From: Amycolatopsis acididurans
GTDB taxonomy: Bacteria; Actinomycetota; Actinomycetes; Mycobacteriales; Pseudonocardiaceae
NCBI RefSeq assembly: GCF_012328925.1
Contig: NZ_JAAXLS010000046.1
Span: forward strand, 1 to 56,007
Length of the DNA stretch: 56,007 bases
Direction of reading: 5' to 3'
The notes beneath the pieces are model-generated. The model did no database searches and was not told the DNA's origin. It worked only from the letters and a program-made list of their open reading frames with translations. Positions 33,120 to 41,521 of this stretch are shown one piece after another. The position numbers and the translations under genes were made by a program. Position 1 is the first letter of the stretch; each line of letters opens with the position of its first letter.

Positions 33120-34901
33120 ATGAGCAGATGGAAAGCAGCCTCGGCCGTAACCGTGGCCGCGACTGCGGCGCTCGTGCTGAGTGCGTGCGGAGGCGGCGGT
33201 GGTTCGAACCAGAACGGTTCGAGCACCGACATCAAGAGCATGGCGACCGGCAAGGCGGAAAACGTACAGGCCGGCACGTTCAAGCTCGCTGACGTCCAGG
33301 GTTGGGACGGCACGATCACGGTCGGTATCGACGACAAGTTCGTGGCGTACAACAACCAGACGCCGGACACCAACTCGTCGTACAACACGTTCGCACTGAT
33401 CGCCGCCCTGTCCGGCGCCGGCGTGATCGACGGCAACAACAACGTGTTGCTCAACAACGACGTGATGCAGTCGTGGGACGTCACGTCCACGAGTCCGTTC
33501 ACCGTCACCTGGAAGCTCAAGCCGGGCATCAAGTGGTCCGACGGCGCTCCCTGGAACTGCAAGGACTTCTACCTCGCCTACCTTTCGCAGCGGGGTACGC
33601 CGGGCTTCAACCCGGCCGCTACCGCGGGTTACGACCTGATCGACAGCGCGAAGTGCCAGGACGACACCACCTTCGTCACCACGTTCAAGCAGCCCTACCT
33701 CGACTACAAGGGCCTGTTCGACTCCAACGCGCTGCTTCCCGCGCACATCCTCGAGCAGCAGACCGGTATCCCGGACATCACGAAGCTCACGCCCACCAGC
33801 GACCCGGCCCTGCTCCAGAAGGCCGGGGACTTCTGGACCAACAAGTGGAAGGGCTTCGACAAGGCCCTCGACCCGGGTTCCGGTCCGTACATGATCACCG
33901 GCTACGACGACAACGCCGGCACGGTCACGCTGGAGAAGAACCCGAACTGGGCCGGCGGCAAGGGTGGTCCGAGCAAGATCATCCTGCGTGCGTTCGCCGA
34001 CCAGAAGGCCATGGCCACCGCGCTGCAGAACGGCGAGGTCCAGGTCGTGTCCTCGACCCAGCCGGACGCCACAGCGGCCACCACGATGAAGAGCCTGTCC
34101 TCGCAGGGCGTCATCTACGGCTCGGCCCCGGAACTGTCCTACGAGCACATCGACATGAACTACCGGAACCCGATTCTCGCGCAGAAGCCGGCCCGGCAGG
34201 CGCTGTTCGAGGCGATCGACCGTTCGGAGATCACCACCAAGCTGCTCAAGGAAGTCCAGTCGGACATCACGCCGGATAACAGCCTGATCTACACCCCGGC
34301 GGAGCCCGGCTACCAGGACGCGGGCTACGGCAAGACGGCCGGCCTCGGTGCCGCCGCGGCGAAGAAGACCCTCGAGGCCGACGGCTGGACCCTCGGCCAG
34401 GACGGGATCTACCAGAAGAACGGTCAGCGGTTCTCGGTGACCATCTCGCACAACAACAACCCGCGTCGCGACCAGACGGTGGAGATCATCCAGTCGCAGG
34501 CGAAGGCCGCCGGTATCGAGGTCAAGAACGACAACGACCCGACGTTCCTCTCCGGTGGCCGGCTTTCGACCGGTAACTGGGACATCGCGCTGTTCGCGTG
34601 GTCGCAGCCGCCGTTCAAGTCGCAGTCGCAGCCGCTGTACTCGACCAAGGGCAACCAGAACCACCAGAAGTACAGCAACCCGCAGGTCGACAGCCTGTTC
34701 GACCAGGCCGTCTCGCAGACCGACGAGGGTGCCGCGCGCAAGCTCTACCAGCAGGCCGACTCCGCGATCGCCGCGGACTACGCCTCGCTGCCGCTGTTCG
34801 CGATGCCGTCGATGTGGGCCTTCCAGGGCGTCGACAAGGTGTACTTCCAGTCCTACTACGGCGCTCTGTGGAACGCCGGTGAGTGGGAGAAGCGGGGCTG
34901 A
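33120..34901 (+). CDS. Oligopeptide ABC transporter substrate-binding lipoprotein
   Basis: A 593-residue family 5 solute-binding protein with lipobox LSA-Cys23, a Gly-rich linker and the peptide-binding fold (GTITVGIDDKFVAYNNQTPD, FTVTWKLKPGIKWSDGAPW, GSGPYMITGYD, EAIDRSEITTKLL). aggagg about 10 bases before the ATG gives a strong start. It is followed by a long stem-loop and then two permeases; the fused ATPase is further right on the other strand. The likely substrate is peptides. Confidence 0.88.
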   Translation: MSRWKAASAVTVAATAALVLSACGGGGGSNQNGSSTDIKSMATGKAENVQAGTFKLADVQGWDGTITVGIDDKFVAYNNQTPDTNSSYNTFALIAALSGAGVIDGNNNVLLNNDVMQSWDVTSTSPFTVTWKLKPGIKWSDGAPWNCKDFYLAYLSQRGTPGFNPAATAGYDLIDSAKCQDDTTFVTTFKQPYLDYKGLFDSNALLPAHILEQQTGIPDITKLTPTSDPALLQKAGDFWTNKWKGFDKALDPGSGPYMITGYDDNAGTVTLEKNPNWAGGKGGPSKIILRAFADQKAMATALQNGEVQVVSSTQPDATAATTMKSLSSQGVIYGSAPELSYEHIDMNYRNPILAQKPARQALFEAIDRSEITTKLLKEVQSDITPDNSLIYTPAEPGYQDAGYGKTAGLGAAAAKKTLEADGWTLGQDGIYQKNGQRFSVTISHNNNPRRDQTVEIIQSQAKAAGIEVKNDNDPTFLSGGRLSTGNWDIALFAWSQPPFKSQSQPLYSTKGNQNHQKYSNPQVDSLFDQAVSQTDEGAARKLYQQADSAIAADYASLPLFAMPSMWAFQGVDKVYFQSYYGALWNAGEWEKRG

Positions 34902-34932
34902 CCGCTTTCGCGCTGATCGATTGAACTGGTGA

Positions 34933-34971
34933 GAGTACGGAGGCCGCGCCACGAGCCCGGCCTCCGTACTC
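34933..34971 (+). terminator. 14-bp perfect stem between binding-protein and permease genes
   Basis: gagtacggaggccg (34933-34946) is exactly complementary to 34958-34971 around an 11-base loop. There is no T-tract. Such intra-operon stems often stop part of transcription and protect the upstream message, giving more binding protein than permease. Confidence 0.7.
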
Positions 34972-35070
34972 CATCCGGAAGTAGCTGTCGACCTTGGGCG
35001 ACCCCCAAGTACGGTGGAGGCCGGGCACGGCTGCATACTTCCGGCCAGGCCCGGATTAGGAGCAATTCCG

Positions 35071-36087
35071 TTGAACCTGGTTATTTACGCCCTTCGCCGG
35101 CTGGCGATTTCGATCCCGGTCCTGCTGGTCGGCAGCTTCGCGGTCTTCATGATGGTGGCGTCCGCCGGGGACCCGCTGGCCGAGCTCAAGGGGCGGCCCA
35201 ACATCAACCCGGCCGCGATCGCCGAGACCGAGCGGCAGCTCGACCTCGACAAGCCGATCATCGTCCGGTACTTCCTGTGGCTGTGGAAGTTCCTGCACGG
35301 TGACTGGGGTGTCTCCGTCGCGCAGGGCAACGCGATGGCACCGGTTTTCCCGAAGGTCATGGGCGCCTTCGAGGTGACCCTGCGGCTGGTGGTCGGTGCC
35401 GAGATCCTCGCGCTGATCATCGGTGTCGCCGTCGGCGTGCTCGCCGCGGTGAAGCAGTACTCGATCTGGGACTACATCGCCACGACACTGGCGTTCTTCC
35501 TCTTCTCGATGCCGATCTTCTGTGTCGCCATCGTGCTCAAGAACTACGCGATCGAGATCAACGGCTGGGTGCGCGACCTCGGGCTGACCGACTGGCTCGG
35601 CAACCCGTGGCTGCGCACGACGAGCCCGGAGAATCTCTCGTTCGACGGGTTCGGAGATTTCCTCGCGAAATACTCGGGCGCTTTCCTGTTGCCCACGTTG
35701 TCCATCATGGCGATCAGTTTCGCCGCCTACAGCCGTTTCCAGCGGGCGTCGATGCTGGAAACGCTGAACATGGACTACGTGCGCACGGCGCGTGCGAAGG
35801 GGCTGTCGTCCTCGCGGGTGGTGTTCCGGCACGCCTTCCGCAACGCGCTGATCCCGGTCGCCACGCTCTTCTCGGTGAACTTCGGTCAGGTGCTGACCGG
35901 GGCGATCATCACCGAGACCGTGTTCAACTGGCACGGGATGGGCACACTGCTGGTCGACTCGGTCAACCACCTCGATCCCAGCACGCTGATGGGTTGGCTC
36001 GTGGTCGTCGCCGTCATGGTGGTGGTCGCCAACCTGATCGCTGATCTCCTGTACGGCATCATGGACCCGAGGATTCGCGTTGGCTGA
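35071..36087 (+). CDS. Oligopeptide ABC transporter permease (DppB-like)
   Basis: 338 residues starting MNLVIYALRRLAISIPVLLV from a TTG at 35071, chosen because aggag lies about 8 bases upstream and this is the family N-terminus. About six membrane helices, an EAA-type loop (YVRTARAKGLSSSRVVFRHA) and a C-terminal IADLLYGIMDPRIRVG match DppB/OppB. It overlaps the next permease gene by 8 bases. Confidence 0.92.
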   Translation: MNLVIYALRRLAISIPVLLVGSFAVFMMVASAGDPLAELKGRPNINPAAIAETERQLDLDKPIIVRYFLWLWKFLHGDWGVSVAQGNAMAPVFPKVMGAFEVTLRLVVGAEILALIIGVAVGVLAAVKQYSIWDYIATTLAFFLFSMPIFCVAIVLKNYAIEINGWVRDLGLTDWLGNPWLRTTSPENLSFDGFGDFLAKYSGAFLLPTLSIMAISFAAYSRFQRASMLETLNMDYVRTARAKGLSSSRVVFRHAFRNALIPVATLFSVNFGQVLTGAIITETVFNWHGMGTLLVDSVNHLDPSTLMGWLVVVAVMVVVANLIADLLYGIMDPRIRVG

Positions 36088-37018
36088 CATGAACTCTCTG
36101 GTTGCCGGCGAGGCGGCCTCGGCCGCTCAACGCGAAGGCACCCTGCCCCCGGAGGCGCTGCCCCAAGCGGTCAGCCAAGGCCGTCTGGTACTGCGCAAGT
36201 TCCTGCGGCACAAGCTGGCGATGATCAGCACCGCGGTACTGATCCTCATCGTGCTGATCGCGCTGATCATGCCGATCTTCTGGCCGCACGCCTACGAGGA
36301 CGCGAGCAACCCGTCGTTCGCCGCGCCGAGCGCGGACTTCCCGCTGGGGACCACCCAGGTCGGTAAGGACATGGTGTCGCAGGTGCTGCGCGGCACCCAG
36401 TTCTCGCTGCTGATCGCGGTGATCGTGTCCGTCGTGGCGACGATGATCGGCGTGATCTTCGGATCGCTGGCCGGTTATCTGCGCGGCTTCACCGACTCGG
36501 CGCTGTCGCGGCTGACCGACCTGTTCCTGATCGTGCCGCAGATCGCGGCGGCGGCGATCATGGCCAAGATGTTCGGGCACGGCAGCTGGATCGTGGTCGC
36601 GATCGTGCTGGCGTTGTTCGCCTGGATGCCGATCGCCCGGATCACCCGGGCCGAGGCGATGGCGCTGTCGCAACGCGAGTTCGTCGAGGCCGCGAAGGCC
36701 GCGGGCGCGGGCACCGGACGGATCATCTTCCGGCATCTGGTGCCCAACATGGTCGGCAGCATCACGGTGAACGCGACGCTCGCCGTGGCGCAGGCGGTGC
36801 TCGTCGAGGCGGCGCTGAGCTTCATCGGGCTCGGCGTGCAGCCGCCGGACACCTCGCTGGGCCGGATCATCCTGGAGAACTACGCGCAGGTGCAGAACCG
36901 GCCGTGGCTGTTCTTCGGCCCGTTCGTGGTGCTGGTGCTGATCTCGCTGTCGATCAACTTCATCGGCGACGGCCTGCGGGACGCCTTCGACCCGAGGCAA
37001 CGCCGGATGAAGGCTTGA
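36080..37018 (+). CDS. Oligopeptide ABC transporter permease (DppC-like)
   Basis: 312 residues, DppC/OppC family: an N-terminal cytoplasmic segment, about six helices, an EAA loop (EFVEAAKAAGAGTGRIIFRH), and an end LRDAFDPRQRRMKA typical of the family. A TTG at 36080 has gagg about 7 bases upstream; the ATG at 36089 is an alternative. The pair forms the membrane channel. A strong terminator follows the stop. Confidence 0.92.
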   Translation: MADMNSLVAGEAASAAQREGTLPPEALPQAVSQGRLVLRKFLRHKLAMISTAVLILIVLIALIMPIFWPHAYEDASNPSFAAPSADFPLGTTQVGKDMVSQVLRGTQFSLLIAVIVSVVATMIGVIFGSLAGYLRGFTDSALSRLTDLFLIVPQIAAAAIMAKMFGHGSWIVVAIVLALFAWMPIARITRAEAMALSQREFVEAAKAAGAGTGRIIFRHLVPNMVGSITVNATLAVAQAVLVEAALSFIGLGVQPPDTSLGRIILENYAQVQNRPWLFFGPFVVLVLISLSINFIGDGLRDAFDPRQRRMKA

Positions 37019-37033
37019 CACCTAGTACGACAG

Positions 37034-37072
37034 AAGGCGCCCTTCCCGCGACGGGGAGGGCGCCTTTCTTTT
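37034..37072 (+). terminator. Intrinsic terminator after the permease operon
   Basis: aaggcgccctt and its complement form a stem of about 14 bp (37034-37047 with 37053-37066, one G-T pair), with a T-rich end tttctttt. Confidence 0.85.
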
Positions 37073-37082
37073 GGCGGCGATG

Positions 37083-37101
37083 TGGCGCTAAAATGGCGCC
37101 A
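37083..37101 (+). promoter_or_regulatory. vapBC promoter/operator, probably leaderless
   Basis: taaaat (37089-37094) is a good -10 box 6 bases before the ATG at 37101, with no ribosome binding site, so the message probably starts at the ATG. The -10 is flanked by inverted tggcgc (37083-37088) and gcgcca (37096-37101), a likely autoregulatory operator for the antitoxin complex. Confidence 0.6.
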
Positions 37102-37340
37102 TGAGTACCATTCAGGTGAAGGATGTTCCGGACGATGTGGCGGAGACGTTGAGACGTCGCGCAGCCGCCGCCGGTCAGTCGCTGCAGGCCTACATGCGCC
37201 ACCATCTCATCGAAATCGCTCGTCAGCGCACAAAAGCGGAGTACGTCAGGATTATCGAGGAACAGCTCGCGGCGAGCGCCGCACCGGGTGCGACTGCCGA
37301 GTCGATCGACGAGGTGCTGCGTGAGGCCAGAGGTGAGTGA
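37101..37340 (+). CDS. vapB: VapB/FitA-type antitoxin
   Basis: 79 residues with an N-terminal ribbon-helix-helix-like segment (STIQVKDVPDDVAETLRRRA, then AGQSLQAYMRHHLIE), the FitA/Arc-type DNA-binding fold. The acidic/Ala-rich C-terminus is the expected toxin-binding tail. Its stop overlaps the toxin start by 8 bases. It would neutralise VapC and repress its own promoter. Confidence 0.85.
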   Translation: MSTIQVKDVPDDVAETLRRRAAAAGQSLQAYMRHHLIEIARQRTKAEYVRIIEEQLAASAAPGATAESIDEVLREARGE

Positions 37341-37731
37341 GTACGTCGTCGACGCCTCGGCATTGGTGGCTTTCCTGGCACGCAAGGACGCTGTCGGTGC
37401 CGCTCTGCGCAAGCTCATCGGTGCCAGCCGGACACACGCGCCGTACCTGATCGATGCCGAAGTGGGCCAGGCTCTGCGCGGTCTGGAGCGGCGCGCCGAG
37501 ATCGACGCAGCGGAGGCGATCACGGGTTTGCAGGCTGTTCGCGGGCTGGTCGATGAGCGATACGACCACCTTGCCTTACTCGACGGTGCGTGGGCCGCCC
37601 GGCGCACGATTTCCTTTTGTGACGGGCTTTACGTCGTGCTCGCGCAGCTGCTCGGCTTGCCGTTGCTGACCGGCGACATCCGGCTGAGCCGGGCGCCGGG
37701 TCTGCCGTGCGAGGTCGAACTCGTCCGTTGA
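37333..37731 (+). CDS. vapC: VapC PIN-domain ribonuclease toxin
   Basis: 132 residues of the PIN fold. Asp7 (YVVDASALVAFL) and Asp residues in FCDGLYVVLAQ and LTGDIRLSRA give the acidic active site that binds Mg2+, with an additional Glu in YLIDAEVGQALR. Such toxins cut tRNA or rRNA. The GTG at 37333 was chosen for its 8-base overlap with vapB; a GTG at 37321 is also possible. The module sits between the two halves of the peptide-transporter locus. Confidence 0.85.
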   Translation: MSEYVVDASALVAFLARKDAVGAALRKLIGASRTHAPYLIDAEVGQALRGLERRAEIDAAEAITGLQAVRGLVDERYDHLALLDGAWAARRTISFCDGLYVVLAQLLGLPLLTGDIRLSRAPGLPCEVELVR

Positions 37732-37764
37732 AAAGGCCCTCAACCTTCAGCGGGGTGAAGGGCC
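37731..37764 (-). terminator. Terminator of the fused ATPase gene
   Basis: ggccct (37735-37740) pairs with agggcc (37759-37764), with an additional acc/ggt inner pair. On the leftward transcript the stem is followed by TTTT. It lies 19 bases past the stop of the ATPase gene and also backs the vapC end. Confidence 0.7.
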
Positions 37765-37783
37765 CTTCCGAAAACCGAAAACC

Positions 37784-39562
37784 CTACTGCGCCACCGGAG
37801 CCACGCGCCCGGCCTCCCAGGCCGCGCGGCGCTCCACCTGCAGCACCGGGTCCGCCACCGGAGCCGCGGACAGCAGGCGCTTGGTGTACTCCTCCCGCGG
37901 CGAGTGCAGCACCTGGTCCCGGCTGCCGACCTCGACCAGCTTGCCCCGCTGCATCACGGCCACCCGGTCGGCCAGCAGGTCGACCACGGCGAGGTCGTGG
38001 CTGATGAACAGGCACGCGAAGCCCAGCGTCTGCTGGAGCCCGAGGAACAGGTCCAGCACCCGCGCCTGCACCGACACGTCCAGCGCCGAGGTGGGCTCGT
38101 CCGCGATCAGCAGCGCCGGGTCCAGCGCCAGCGCCCGCGCGATCGACACGCGCTGACGCTGCCCGCCGGACAGCTCGTGCGGGTAGCGGTTGCGGTAGTG
38201 GCCCGACAGCTCCACCTTGTCCAACAGGGACACGACCCGGTCGTTGAGTTCCTTGCCGGAGAACAGCTTGTGCAGCACCATCGGCTCGGCGATGGACTCG
38301 CCGATCGTCATCTTCGGGTCCAGTGTGGACGCCGGGTCCTGGAAGACGATCGAGAAGTACCGGCGCAGCGGGCGAAGCTCCTTTGTGGACAGGTTGGTGA
38401 TGTCCCTGCCCGCGATCGAGACCCTGCCCTCGGTGGGCTTGAGCAGCCGGATCGCGCAGCGGCCGACGGTCGACTTGCCCGAGCCGGACTCGCCGACGAG
38501 GCCGACGATCTCGCCCTTGTCGATGTGCAGGGAAACCCCGTCGACGGCACGGTTACGCGCCTGCCCCCGCCGGCCGGGGTACTCCAGCACCAGGTCCTTG
38601 ATCTCCAGCGCGGGCGCGTCGTGGGAGATCTGCGATTCCAGTTCCTTGTCGGCGAGCCGGATCTCGCCGGCGATCTTCTCGGCTTCCTCGGTGTCCACGG
38701 TCAGCCCGCTGTCGTCCAGCAGCCTGCGCCCCTCCGGGCGCTGCCCGAGCACCGGCACCGCGGCCAGCAGCCGCCGCGTGTAGTCCTCCTTGGGTGCTGC
38801 GAACAGCTCCTGAACCGGCGCCTGCTCGACGATCTCGCCGTTGTACATCACCACGACCCGGTCGGCCAGGTCCGCGACCACACCCATGTCGTGGGTGATC
38901 AGCACGATCGCCGTGTTCAGCGTGTCGCGCAGTTTGCGCAGCAGACCGAGGATCTCCGCCTGCACCGTCACGTCGAGCGCGGTGGTGGGCTCGTCGGCGA
39001 TGATCACCTTCGGATCGCAGGCGATCGCCATCGCGATCACCACGCGCTGGCGTAGACCACCGGAAAGCTGGTGCGGGTACTGCTTGAACCGCTCCTGCGG
39101 GTTCGGGATGCCCACCATGTCGAGCAGCTCGACCGCGCGCTTGTCCGCGGCCTCCTTCGACAGGTCCTTGTGCGCACGCAGGGCCTCGCGGATCTGCCAG
39201 CCGACGGTGAACACGGGGTTCAGCGCGCTCATCGGTTCCTGGAAGATCATCGCGATGTCGTTGCCGCGGATGCCGCGCAGTTCCTTGTCCTTCAGGCCCG
39301 CCAGCTCGCGGTCCTCCAGCCGCAGGTCGCCCTCGACCTTGCTCGTCTTGGGCAGCAGGCCCAGCACCGACATCGACGTGACGGACTTGCCCGAACCCGA
39401 CTCGCCGACGACCGCGACGATCTCACCCGGCTTGACGTCGAAGCCGATGCCCTTGACCGCTTCGACGATGCCGTCCTCGGTCCGGAAGGAGATCTTCAGG
39501 TCGGAAATGGACAGCACGGAACCGGAGGCGGCCAGCCTCGCTGTAGTCGTGTCAGTGCTCAC
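37784..39562 (-). CDS. Fused dual ATPase of the oligopeptide ABC transporter (DppD-DppF)
   Basis: 592 residues with two complete ABC ATPase domains. The first has GESGSGKS (about residue 53), LSGGLRQRVVIAMA and IIADEPTTALD. The second has GESGSGKS (about 357), LSGGQRQRVSIARAL and LLIADEPTSALD. Each ends with an oligopeptide/nickel-type C-terminal region. This replaces separate DppD and DppF. It faces the permease operon convergently with vapBC in between. The start is GTG at 39562 with aaggg about 8 bases upstream. Confidence 0.92.
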   Translation of the reverse strand: MSTDTTTARLAASGSVLSISDLKISFRTEDGIVEAVKGIGFDVKPGEIVAVVGESGSGKSVTSMSVLGLLPKTSKVEGDLRLEDRELAGLKDKELRGIRGNDIAMIFQEPMSALNPVFTVGWQIREALRAHKDLSKEAADKRAVELLDMVGIPNPQERFKQYPHQLSGGLRQRVVIAMAIACDPKVIIADEPTTALDVTVQAEILGLLRKLRDTLNTAIVLITHDMGVVADLADRVVVMYNGEIVEQAPVQELFAAPKEDYTRRLLAAVPVLGQRPEGRRLLDDSGLTVDTEEAEKIAGEIRLADKELESQISHDAPALEIKDLVLEYPGRRGQARNRAVDGVSLHIDKGEIVGLVGESGSGKSTVGRCAIRLLKPTEGRVSIAGRDITNLSTKELRPLRRYFSIVFQDPASTLDPKMTIGESIAEPMVLHKLFSGKELNDRVVSLLDKVELSGHYRNRYPHELSGGQRQRVSIARALALDPALLIADEPTSALDVSVQARVLDLFLGLQQTLGFACLFISHDLAVVDLLADRVAVMQRGKLVEVGSRDQVLHSPREEYTKRLLSAAPVADPVLQVERRAAWEAGRVAPVAQ

Positions 39563-39661
39563 TAGTGGCCCTTCGTGGGGGAACGTTCGTCACCACGTGT
39601 TCAGTGGGACTGCGCGCGAGGATATCCGAGGATGCCCCGACGATGGTTGGACCACCATAAA

Positions 39662-39673
39662 TATTGTGGTGCT
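39662..39673 (+). promoter_or_regulatory. -10 element of a probably leaderless mshB
   Basis: tattgt (39662-39667) lies 6 bases before the GTG at 39674, with no ribosome binding site between. Confidence 0.4.
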
Positions 39674-40420
39674 GTGATCCGAAGGTTGTTGCTGGTCCAC
39701 GCCCATCCCGACGACGAAAGCATCACCACGGGCGGCACCATCGCCCGCTACGCGGCCGAGGGCGCGGAGGTGGTGCTGGTGACGTGCACGCTCGGTGAGG
39801 AAGGCGAGATCATTCCGCCGGAACTGGCGGAGCTCGGCTCCTGGGCGGGTGATCAACTCGGCGGCTACCGCACCGGTGAGCTCGCGGCGGCGTGCCGCGC
39901 CCTGGGCATCACCGATCAGCGCTACCTCGGGGGCATCGGCCGGTGGCGCGATTCCGGTATGGCGGGCACCCCGGCGGCCGGCCATCCGAGGGCATTGGCG
40001 AACGGATCACTGGACGAGCAGGTCGCGCGGCTGCGTGAAATCCTCGACGACGTGCGCCCCCAGGTCGTGATCACTTACAACGCCTTCGGCGGCTACGGCC
40101 ACCCCGACCACATCCGGGCGCACGAGATCACCATGGCAGCGGCCACCGATGTGCCGCGCGTCTTCCACATCGCCGCGAGCGGGGGAGCCGAGCTGCCGGA
40201 GGGGATCCCGGTGAGCGAGCCGACCACCGTGATCGACATCCGGAACCACCTCGACGCGAAGATCGACGCCTTGCGGGCGCACGCGACGCAGGTCACCGTG
40301 CGCCCACCCGAGTTCGCGTTGTCCAACGGGGTGCCGCACGAAATCGGCGAAGCCGAGTACTTCACGCTGGTGCGTGGAAACGGCGAGCGTGCCGCGACGG
40401 ACTTGTTCGGAGGATTGTGA
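39674..40420 (+). CDS. mshB: MshB-like PIG-L deacetylase of mycothiol synthesis, short form
   Basis: 248 residues: N-acetyl-glucosaminyl-inositol deacetylase, the second step of mycothiol biosynthesis. Zinc-binding motifs are HAHPDDE (residues 9-15) and GHPDHIRAHE (His143-His146 region). FGGYGHPDH, LDAKIDALRAHATQVTV and FALSNGV are MshB-like. The known mycobacterial enzyme is about 50 residues longer. Here the segment between EITMAAA and RVFHIAAS is short, so the lid region is reduced. The start is GTG at 39674. Its stop overlaps the next ATG. Position after lpqW is as in mycobacteria. Confidence 0.82.
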   Translation: MIRRLLLVHAHPDDESITTGGTIARYAAEGAEVVLVTCTLGEEGEIIPPELAELGSWAGDQLGGYRTGELAAACRALGITDQRYLGGIGRWRDSGMAGTPAAGHPRALANGSLDEQVARLREILDDVRPQVVITYNAFGGYGHPDHIRAHEITMAAATDVPRVFHIAASGGAELPEGIPVSEPTTVIDIRNHLDAKIDALRAHATQVTVRPPEFALSNGVPHEIGEAEYFTLVRGNGERAATDLFGGL

Positions 40421-40815
40421 TGACCGGGGAAAGCGTGGTCCTCCGGCGCGGGCTGCTGGTGGTGCTGCTGGTGGACACGGTGCTGCTGGCCACGCTCGAG
40501 CTGTTCTTCCTGCCGTTGCGCCTCGACGGCAAGCTGCTGCCCAAGCTCGGCGACGTGCCGGTACCGGTGACCGTGCTCGTCGCGATCGTGACCACGCCGC
40601 TGCTGGTCGGGCAGGCAGGGAAGCTGGCCGGCCCGAGGGCCGCGTTCGCGCCGCTGGTCGTGTGGGTACTCACCGTCGTGATACTCGGCCTGTTCGGGCC
40701 GGGTGGTGATCTCGTGCTGGTCCAGGACTGGCGCGCGCTGCTGCTGCTCGCGGGCGGGGTACTGCCCGCGGCGGTCACGCTGGGCAGCGCGCTGGCGACC
40801 CCGCGGAGGAAGTGA
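40420..40815 (+). CDS. Four-helix membrane protein next to mshB (Rv1171-like)
   Basis: 131 residues with about four membrane helices (LLVVLLVDTVLLATLELFFL and VPVTVLVAIVTTPLLVGQA among them). ggagg lies 6 bases before the ATG at 40420, which shares a base with the mshB stop. A protein of this size follows mshB in mycobacteria. Function unknown. Confidence 0.75.
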   Translation: MTGESVVLRRGLLVVLLVDTVLLATLELFFLPLRLDGKLLPKLGDVPVPVTVLVAIVTTPLLVGQAGKLAGPRAAFAPLVVWVLTVVILGLFGPGGDLVLVQDWRALLLLAGGVLPAAVTLGSALATPRRK

Positions 40816-40816
40816 C

Positions 40817-41521
40817 ATGGGTGAGGCGATTTCGGATCGTCAGGTGGTCAGGGTGCTGCGGCCGTTCGTGCGCGCCGCGAACCCGGTGCTGCGCGCGATG
40901 CGGACGCCGGGCCGGCTGGAGGGACTGGCGGGCCGGAAGCTGCCCGGCACGCCGGCGTGGGAGGAACTCGACGGCGAGGCGCGCACCGACTGGTGGATCA
41001 ACCGCGTCGGGAGGCTGACCTCGCTCGTCACGGCGGTCCCCGGTATCGGTGGCGCACTGGCCGACCGGTTGCCGGTGCAGGAGGCGCTCGGCGCGAGCGC
41101 GCAGGGGCTGTTGCTGTGCGCGATCGCGGGCGAACACGGTGTCGACGACATCGGGGAGCGCGTGCGGCTCATCGCGTGGGTGCTGTTCCAGCGCGAAATC
41201 GCCCCCGAACTCGCCGCCGGAAAGGACGCTGACGCGGCCGAGGACGCACAGACCGAACACCTGACGGGTGAGTTCACCGAACCGGACAAGCAGGACCGCA
41301 GAATCACGCTCAGGGCCTGCGCCGGGACGTTGTGGCGGATGGGCCGATCGCTGCTGGCCATCACCGACGAGCTGGAGAAACGTCCCCGCGGCCGCTTCTT
41401 CCAGCGGGCGGTGGGCATGCTCCCGGTCGTCGGCATGGCCGGCGACTACCTCGCCGAGCGGTCCGCGCTCAAACGCGTGGCGCGGCGCAGCGAGCAGTGG
41501 CTCAGTGCCGCCAGAACATGA
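40817..41521 (+). CDS. EcsC-like hypothetical protein
   Basis: 234 residues, no signal peptide. ggagga lies just before the ATG at 40817. The central VPGIGGALADRLPVQEALGA and the later FFQRAVGMLPVVGMAGDYLA repeat a Pro-Gly/Gly-Ala pattern as in EcsC-type proteins. The family assignment is weak. The 3' end overlaps the M50 peptidase gene by 20 bases convergently. It appears to be in one operon with mshB and the small membrane protein. Confidence 0.65.
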   Translation: MGEAISDRQVVRVLRPFVRAANPVLRAMRTPGRLEGLAGRKLPGTPAWEELDGEARTDWWINRVGRLTSLVTAVPGIGGALADRLPVQEALGASAQGLLLCAIAGEHGVDDIGERVRLIAWVLFQREIAPELAAGKDADAAEDAQTEHLTGEFTEPDKQDRRITLRACAGTLWRMGRSLLAITDELEKRPRGRFFQRAVGMLPVVGMAGDYLAERSALKRVARRSEQWLSAART

